A DNA stretch of 13,179 nucleotides, taken from Anaerolineaceae bacterium UBA5365. Its GTDB lineage: Bacteria; Chloroflexota; Anaerolineae; Anaerolineales; Anaerolineaceae. Made by a program: the position numbers and the translations under genes. The stretch is taken from the NCBI GenBank assembly GCA_002407905.1, contig DHPL01000010.1, positions 16,965 to 30,143 on the forward strand, read 5' to 3'. Below are positions 8,838-13,179 of the stretch, piece by piece (position 1 is the first letter of the stretch; the number at the start of each line of letters is the position of its first letter). The notes beneath the pieces were generated by a model that ran no database searches, was not told the DNA's origin, and saw nothing but the letters and a program-made list of their open reading frames with translations.

Positions 8838-8847
8838 TTAAGGCGAA

Positions 8848-9585
8848 TTAAGGTGTAGGTGTTGGCGGGGCCGTGGTGGCTGTTGGCGCCGCGGTGGGGG
8901 TGGGGGTTACGATGTTCACCGGAACCTTGATCAGGTCGCCGATTTGCAGCGAGCTCAGGTCCGTCAGCAGGGGCAGGCCCTGGGTCTGGCGGTAGCGGTT
9001 GGTTTCCACCAGAATGCGTTCCACGCTGGAGTAGAAGTACTGGGCAATGGAGCGCAGGGAAGCACCTTCCTCGGCCACGTAGTCAATGATCGTGCCGCGC
9101 GGAATGTCGCTGGGCCAGGGGGTCGCCGTAGGCATCTCCTGCCAGGGGGCAGGGATGAGGATGGTCTGACCCTCGCGGATCACACAATTCTGGTCCAGGC
9201 CGTTCAGCTGCAGGAAGAGCTGCATGGAGCGGACATTGTGCGCCTCGTAAATGGACCAGCAGGTGTCCTCGGCCTTGACCTCATAGGGGAAGGGGCCATC
9301 GGGCGTGCCGGTAGGCGTGATGGTGGGGGTTAGTGAAGGCGTTGGCGTGATCGTATAGGTTGCCGTCGGCGTCACTGGTGTGGGGGTCAGGGTCGCGGTA
9401 GGGGTAGGGGTCTTGGTATGGAAGAGCGCCAAACCGCCGCCGCCCAGGTTGCCAGTGGCCCAAAGCCCAATCAGTACCAGGCCAGCCAAAATGAGCAGAC
9501 CCGCCAAAATCATTACAAATGAGCGTGAACTGCGGCGCTTTTTGCGATAGGAGGAGAGTAAGCTGCTGGTTTTTTTCTTCGCCAT
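8848..9585 (-). CDS. Membrane-anchored protein with two LysM-like domains and a Thr/Pro linker
   Basis: This is a predicted single-pass protein of 245 residues. A short basic N-terminus (KKRRSSRS) precedes a hydrophobic helix at about 22-43, so the bulk should lie outside the membrane. Residues 57-95 form a low-complexity linker of TPT-type repeats. The first LysM-like domain spans about 100-146 (YEVKAEDTCWSIYEAHNV ending EGQTILIP). It holds two cysteines, Cys109 and Cys134, that could form a disulfide. The second spans about 166-223 (IIDYVAEEGASLRSIAQYF ending IGDLIKVPV). The tail is again Thr/Pro/Ala-rich. LysM domains bind N-acetylglucosamine polymers such as peptidoglycan, so a cell-wall-binding or scaffold role is likely; no catalytic domain is present. 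I chose the ATG at 9585 over an in-frame TTG at 9600 because AAAGGA (9597-9592) sits 6 bases before it. Confidence 0.85.
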   Translation of the reverse strand: MAKKKTSSLLSSYRKKRRSSRSFVMILAGLLILAGLVLIGLWATGNLGGGGLALFHTKTPTPTATLTPTPVTPTATYTITPTPSLTPTITPTGTPDGPFPYEVKAEDTCWSIYEAHNVRSMQLFLQLNGLDQNCVIREGQTILIPAPWQEMPTATPWPSDIPRGTIIDYVAEEGASLRSIAQYFYSSVERILVETNRYRQTQGLPLLTDLSSLQIGDLIKVPVNIVTPTPTAAPTATTAPPTPTP

Positions 9586-9591
9586 CTCAGG

Positions 9592-9597
9592 TCCTTT
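9592..9597 (-). promoter_or_regulatory. Ribosome binding site deciding the LysM gene start
   Basis: AAAGGA read on the minus strand (9597 to 9592) lies 6 bases before the ATG at 9585. An upstream in-frame TTG at 9600 overlaps this site and is therefore unlikely to be the start. Confidence 0.7.
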
Positions 9598-9653
9598 CAA
9601 TTCAGCAAGAAAGGTTTAGAAACGAGGTTGAATCCTTGTTCCAATTCCTGTCA

Positions 9654-9682
9654 AGTATATCACGCAGCTTAAATGCTGTAAT
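9654..9682 (-). promoter_or_regulatory. Candidate extended -10 promoter of the LysM gene
   Basis: On the minus strand, TATACT (9659-9654) is preceded by TGA, giving an extended -10 TGnTATACT. ATTACA (9682-9677, 4 of 6 matches to TTGACA) lies 17 bases upstream. The expected start is near 9647, about 60 bases before the ATG. This would make the LysM gene a separate unit, although read-through from the response regulator gene 103 bases upstream is possible. A TTGACA at 9654-9649 has no matching -10. Confidence 0.45.
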
Positions 9683-9687
9683 CCTGC

Positions 9688-10347
9688 CTAAGGTTCCTGC
9701 TTGCGGACCACCCCGCTCTGCCAGGCCAGGATGGCAGCCTGGGTGCGGTCGGCCAGGTTGAGTTTGGCCAGGATATTGGTGATATGAGTCTTGACTGTCT
9801 TTTCGCTGATGAAGAGCTGGCTGGCGATCTGAGCGTTGTTTTTGCCCTCAGCGATTTGTACCAGCACCTCCAGCTCACGTTCGGTGAGCGCCTGGAAAGG
9901 GTTCGCCTCAGCCTGCATGTCGCCGCCGCGCAACTCCTTGACTAGGCGGGTGGCCACGCGCGGGTTGATCACGGCTTCCTGAACGTATGCCCGGCGGATG
10001 GCCTCGGCGAGTTCGTCAGGGTCGGCGTTTTTCAAGAGGTAGGAAAGCGCGCCGGCACGAATAGCCGGAAAGATATGCTCGTCATCGTGATAGCTGGTGA
10101 GGACGATCACCTGGGTATTGGGGCTTTCGGCCTTGATCCGCCGGGTGGCTTCCACGCCATCCATCCCAGGCATCAGGAGGTCGATCAGCACCACATCCGG
10201 CTTCAGTTCCTGCACTTTCTCCAGGGCTTCAAAACCATCCGCCGCTTCCCCCACCACGATAATGTCCTCCAGGGTAGAGAAGTAGGCTTTAAGGCCCAGC
10301 CTTACAACAGCGTGGTCATCGGTGAGTAAAACACGGATCTTATCCAT
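9688..10347 (-). CDS. NarL/LuxR-family response regulator
   Basis: This is a two-component response regulator of 219 residues. The N-terminal receiver domain (1-120) has the acidic pair Asp10/Asp11, the phospho-acceptor Asp56 in [13 protein letters not shown], Thr84 in [11 protein letters not shown] and Lys106 in YLLKNA. The C-terminal LuxR-type helix-turn-helix (about 151-215) contains [22 protein letters not shown] and [17 protein letters not shown]. Phosphorylation by the adjacent kinase should promote dimerisation and DNA binding. AAGGAG (10358-10353) lies 5 bases before the ATG, and the kinase stop codon TGA directly abuts it, so the two genes are co-translated and form a pair. The sequence is closest in style to the LiaR/VraR/NreC group. 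Target promoters cannot be identified here. Confidence 0.95.
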   Translation of the reverse strand: MDKIRVLLTDDHAVVRLGLKAYFSTLEDIIVVGEAADGFEALEKVQELKPDVVLIDLLMPGMDGVEATRRIKAESPNTQVIVLTSYHDDEHIFPAIRAGALSYLLKNADPDELAEAIRRAYVQEAVINPRVATRLVKELRGGDMQAEANPFQALTERELEVLVQIAEGKNNAQIASQLFISEKTVKTHITNILAKLNLADRTQAAILAWQSGVVRKQEP

Positions 10348-11826
10348 TCAGGCTCCTTGGTAAGGCAGGCTGGCAACGAGTTCAGTATCGCCGGGTTGGC
10401 TGTTGATGCTGAATGTACCCCCCAATTCCTCCAGGCGGGTTTGCATACTGCCCAGGCCGAAGCCTGTGCCTTGGGGAGTGAATGGCGCAAAGCCCTGGCC
10501 GTTGTCGCGGATGCGCATCCGGGTGAAGGCGGGCATGTAATCCAGCCAAAGCCCGGCCCGGCTGGCATGGCTGTGGCGCAGGATATTGGCAAAAGCCTCC
10601 TGAGCCACCCTAAAGAGTACTTCTTCCTGGGCGATGGGCAAGGAACGTTCGTTTTGGATATAGACATCCACCGGAATCTTGGAGCTGCTGCTCCAATCCG
10701 CGCAGAAGCGGCGCAATGCCTCAGCGAGGCCCGTACCTTCAAGTTGGGCAGGCCGCAGAGCAGAGATTAGAACTCCCAGCTCGTCCTGAGCGCCTTTGAG
10801 CAGGTTTTCAGCTTCCAGGACCTGCAACCGGGCGGCACCTGGGTCGCGGGTGAGCAGGTTTTGGGCGGCGCGCAGCTGCATTTGGGCGGCGAAGATCTGC
10901 TGTTTGACCGTATCGTGCAGATCCCGGGCGAGGCGGTTGCGTTCCTCCAGGGTTGCCATTTCCTGGCTGCTTAGCATCAGGGTCTGGAGTTTTTCGGCCA
11001 TGCTGCGCATTTTGCGGTTGAGCATGCCCAGTTCGTCGGCGCTTTTATCCACGCGCAGGTCTTCGAACTTGCCGGCCGCCCATTGGTCGCTGGCAGCCGC
11101 CATGCGCTGTACCCGGCGGGACAGGCCGGATGCCATCACCAGGCCAAAGAAGGCGCCAAAAGGCGTAACGATGGCCATCAGTAAAAGGACCACCGGCAGC
11201 AGGTAAGTGAGCAAGGGGGTGTAATGGCTGATGGGAACGATGGGCATTCTGGCTAAAGGCAAAACCAGGACTGCTATTGGTTCATCGCGGTTTGGCAGCC
11301 CGAAAGGCAGGTAGAGGCGGTAGCCGCCTTCCGGCAGACGTTCGCTGATTTCCCAAACCTGGCGGCTTCCGCGCAGCGCGCTTCGATATGCTGCTTCAGC
11401 TCCGCTTTGAGGGGCGGGGATGAAGGTTTGCCCAATTTCTAACCCGCCGCGGCCTGGGCAGGCAGCCAGAACCTGGCCGTCCGCTGCGCTGAAAAACACT
11501 GGCTCATTCCCGAGGATCTGGGCCTGAGGAGAGTCGAACAGGCCGCCGATCGGCTCACTGGCAACGCCTTGCTCACAATACTGCACCAGCGCATCTTGCA
11601 AGCCTTTTTGGTCGAGCGTTTCGGCTTCGAAGAAAGCGGAGAATTGGCTGCCGGTGATGGCCCGGGAATCCTCCAGGTATTGGGATTCACCCAGGCGTCC
11701 GTAAGTGTAAACCCCGTATGCAGCCAGGAGGCTGAATACCAGGGCGATGCTAAGCAGGAGGACCGTTACCAATGTGTAGGCAACGGTCATCTTCCAGATC
11801 AGGCTTTTTGAGAAGGGTACTTTCAC
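10348..11826 (-). CDS. Membrane sensor histidine kinase, HisKA_3 (NarL-partner) type
   Basis: This is the probable sensor for the adjacent response regulator, 492 residues from the chosen start. There is a transmembrane helix at about 12-38, an extracytoplasmic domain of about 165 residues, and a second helix at about 203-233. A HAMP-like linker leads to the HisKA_3 dimerisation helix LEERNRLARDLHDTVKQQ with His304. The ATPase domain shows the N box EAFANILRHS (Asn414), DNGQGF and GTGFGLGSM. The start is GTG at 11826, one base after the permease stop TAA (11828-11830). An in-frame ATG at 11913 would add 29 Arg/Trp-rich residues lying wholly over the permease gene and is unlikely. No good ribosome binding site precedes the GTG, so translation is probably coupled to the permease. 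The sensory domain is not one I recognise. Confidence 0.93.
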   Translation of the reverse strand: MKVPFSKSLIWKMTVAYTLVTVLLLSIALVFSLLAAYGVYTYGRLGESQYLEDSRAITGSQFSAFFEAETLDQKGLQDALVQYCEQGVASEPIGGLFDSPQAQILGNEPVFFSAADGQVLAACPGRGGLEIGQTFIPAPQSGAEAAYRSALRGSRQVWEISERLPEGGYRLYLPFGLPNRDEPIAVLVLPLARMPIVPISHYTPLLTYLLPVVLLLMAIVTPFGAFFGLVMASGLSRRVQRMAAASDQWAAGKFEDLRVDKSADELGMLNRKMRSMAEKLQTLMLSSQEMATLEERNRLARDLHDTVKQQIFAAQMQLRAAQNLLTRDPGAARLQVLEAENLLKGAQDELGVLISALRPAQLEGTGLAEALRRFCADWSSSSKIPVDVYIQNERSLPIAQEEVLFRVAQEAFANILRHSHASRAGLWLDYMPAFTRMRIRDNGQGFAPFTPQGTGFGLGSMQTRLEELGGTFSINSQPGDTELVASLPYQGA

Positions 11827-11827
11827 G

Positions 11828-13179
11828 TTACTGTCTTTCGCCCAGTACCACCATCGGCGAAACCTGGATGGGCTTCCAGGCCGCGGCGAGCACCGTAAGC
11901 GCCGTGAGGCCAAAGGTGCACAGCGCCACCAGCAAAATCGAAACAGGCGTCGGGCTGAACAAGGCAGCCAGGCTTCCGTAGGTCAGCCGGGCAAGCAGGC
12001 TCACGCCCAGAATCGCGGTGAGGCCGATCAAAAAGGCCACTCCGGCGATGATCAGGTATTCTACCATCAGGGTCCCAAGCACCTGCGCCTGGCTGTAGCC
12101 CATACTCTTCTGCACGCCGATCTGATACCGCCGGTTGAGGACGCTGAGGCTGACCGAATTGGCGATCAAGAGGAGGCCCGCGGCAAAGCATGCGCCGGCT
12201 ACAACGAGGGCAAGCACGAAGAAATTGCGGTATGCCTGGGCGAAACGCGCGGCTCGTTCAATGAGGTTAACCGGCGTTGCGATTTGTGCCAGAGGGCCTT
12301 CGATGCGCGTGAGGGCGGCCAGGTCCTCCAGGCTGACGCTCAGCGAAAGCTGGACGAAGTCCGGCTTGGCGATGGCGCGCAATAGATCGGCGCTCATCAG
12401 TACTCCGGAGATGGCCATGGTCTCGTTTGGCAGGCTGCTGTAAGAACCAATGACCGGCACAAGCACCTGGCTGCCATCCTGAAAATTGAGTTGCAGTTCG
12501 CTTCCGACGGGGAGTTTGAGGTAGTCTGAGGTATATACGCCTGGCTGGCTGCCCAGCGCCGGACCTACGAGGGCGTATTTACCTGGCCCATCAAAGCCCA
12601 GCAACTGATCGGCACGCATGTTGAAACTTGGGTTTCCTGCCAGCTTAATGCTTTTGACCATGCGCGTCAGCATCAGCGTTGTTTCTTCGGTATTAACATC
12701 TTCGAGCGCTTGCATCAACGCGGCCTCATGGCTTGCCGGCGCTACCAGCATGAGGTTCTGCCCCTGCCAGTTGGCCTGATCGTTCACGTTGAGCGCCGTG
12801 CTGTTATTGATGGCGACCAGGGTGAAAAAGATGGTGACCACGCCAATGAGCAGGGCTACGCCTGCCAGAACGGGTGTAAGCCCGTTTTTGACCAGGTTGC
12901 GTTTGGGCAAGCTGAGCAGGGGCTGAGCCTGGACTGGCAGCAAGGCTCCAACCGCCCCCAAACCAACTGCCACCAGCAGGCTGAGGAAGCCCAGGCCAAT
13001 GCCGGCCAAAAGCAGCGCAATCACGCCTTTGATCAGGCCGCCCATGATGAGCATGCTCACCAGGGCAAAGGGGATGCCGACGACCAGGGTGCCGGAAAGG
13101 CCGCTCAGGAGCCGTTGAGCTTTGCCGCTGCCGGGCTCCTGGCGTAAAAGTGAGGCCGGCGAAACATGGTCCACCCGCA
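11828..13179 (-). CDS. FtsX/MacB-type ABC transporter permease, C-terminal part (N-terminus outside window)
   Basis: About 450 residues of an ABC permease are visible; the frame stays open to the window edge, so the gene continues beyond 13179. The visible part starts with an RVDHVSPASLLR-like stretch typical of the loop after the first FtsX domain. Two or three hydrophobic helices follow, then a large extracytoplasmic region of about 190 residues, then a C-terminal FtsX domain with three helices. The segment NRRYQIGVQKSMGYSQAQVLG and the end AAWKPIQVSPMVVLGERQ are FtsX hallmarks. Such permeases work with a LolD/MacB-like ATPase, probably encoded upstream of the gene outside the window. They move lipoproteins or hydrophobic compounds, or transmit force across the membrane. 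The stop is one base from the kinase start, so permease, kinase and regulator form one operon, a layout common in envelope-stress or drug-resistance modules. Substrate unknown. Confidence 0.9.
   Translation of the reverse strand, partial: RVDHVSPASLLRQEPGSGKAQRLLSGLSGTLVVGIPFALVSMLIMGGLIKGVIALLLAGIGLGFLSLLVAVGLGAVGALLPVQAQPLLSLPKRNLVKNGLTPVLAGVALLIGVVTIFFTLVAINNSTALNVNDQANWQGQNLMLVAPASHEAALMQALEDVNTEETTLMLTRMVKSIKLAGNPSFNMRADQLLGFDGPGKYALVGPALGSQPGVYTSDYLKLPVGSELQLNFQDGSQVLVPVIGSYSSLPNETMAISGVLMSADLLRAIAKPDFVQLSLSVSLEDLAALTRIEGPLAQIATPVNLIERAARFAQAYRNFFVLALVVAGACFAAGLLLIANSVSLSVLNRRYQIGVQKSMGYSQAQVLGTLMVEYLIIAGVAFLIGLTAILGVSLLARLTYGSLAALFSPTPVSILLVALCTFGLTALTVLAAAWKPIQVSPMVVLGERQ

Noticed and set aside
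9162..9172. A second FadR-like site, TGGTCTGACCC, inside the LysM gene
   Set aside because: It matches the operator on 10 of 11 positions but lies deep in coding sequence where it encodes the conserved GQT of the LysM motif, far from any promoter. Coincidence is the simplest explanation.
9281..9463. Apparent tandem repeat or simple-sequence array on the LysM gene
   Set aside because: The repetitive look comes from codons of a Thr/Pro linker; repeat units are irregular, so it is a low-complexity coding region and not a separate DNA repeat.
11827..11913. Longer histidine kinase starting at an ATG at 11913
   Set aside because: The added 29 residues are Arg/Trp/Pro-rich shadow sequence fully overlapping the permease gene; the GTG at 11826 directly follows the permease stop.

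Overview
The window looks like a chromosomal stretch of a moderately G+C-rich, probably anaerobic, non-proteobacterial bacterium. The most likely group is Chloroflexota, class Anaerolineae. This is an inference from three things: a bacterial V/A-type ATPase operon, a membrane-anchored LysM protein with a long Thr-Pro-Thr linker, and an AGPS-like flavoprotein beside GlpD. No rRNA, tRNA, CRISPR array or mobile element was seen, and genes are packed tightly on both strands.

Left part (1-3043, + strand): the distal end of a V/A-type ATPase operon. Subunit A is cut by the window edge and is followed by subunits B and D, each overlapping the gene before it. These build the catalytic head and central stalk of the rotary pump.

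Centre (3044-8840, + strand): a compact four-gene unit with its own promoter. A near-consensus sigma70-type promoter (TTGGCA, 17 bp, TAGAAT) is followed directly by a palindrome, TGGTCAGACCA, that matches the classical FadR operator. The first gene is a FadR homologue that I could align by eye, from memory, to enterobacterial FadR with almost no gaps, including acyl-CoA pocket positions. Next come glycerol-3-phosphate dehydrogenase (GlpD), an alkylglycerone-phosphate-synthase-like flavoprotein, and an FGGY kinase whose sugar-contacting residues differ from glycerol kinase. Stop and start codons overlap at every junction. The layout suggests an acyl-CoA-controlled module for glycerol-phosphate or ether/glycerolipid metabolism; this is inference. 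A perfect 12-bp-stem terminator ends the unit.

Right part (8848-13179, - strand): a membrane-anchored protein with two LysM-like domains, which has its own candidate promoter, then an operon read right to left. That operon holds an FtsX/MacB-type ABC permease (cut by the window edge), a NarL-family-partner histidine kinase and a NarL/LuxR-type response regulator. The three are almost contiguous and look like a transporter/two-component envelope-response module.

The most interesting part is the FadR-GlpD-AGPS-FGGY operon with its autoregulatory operator.
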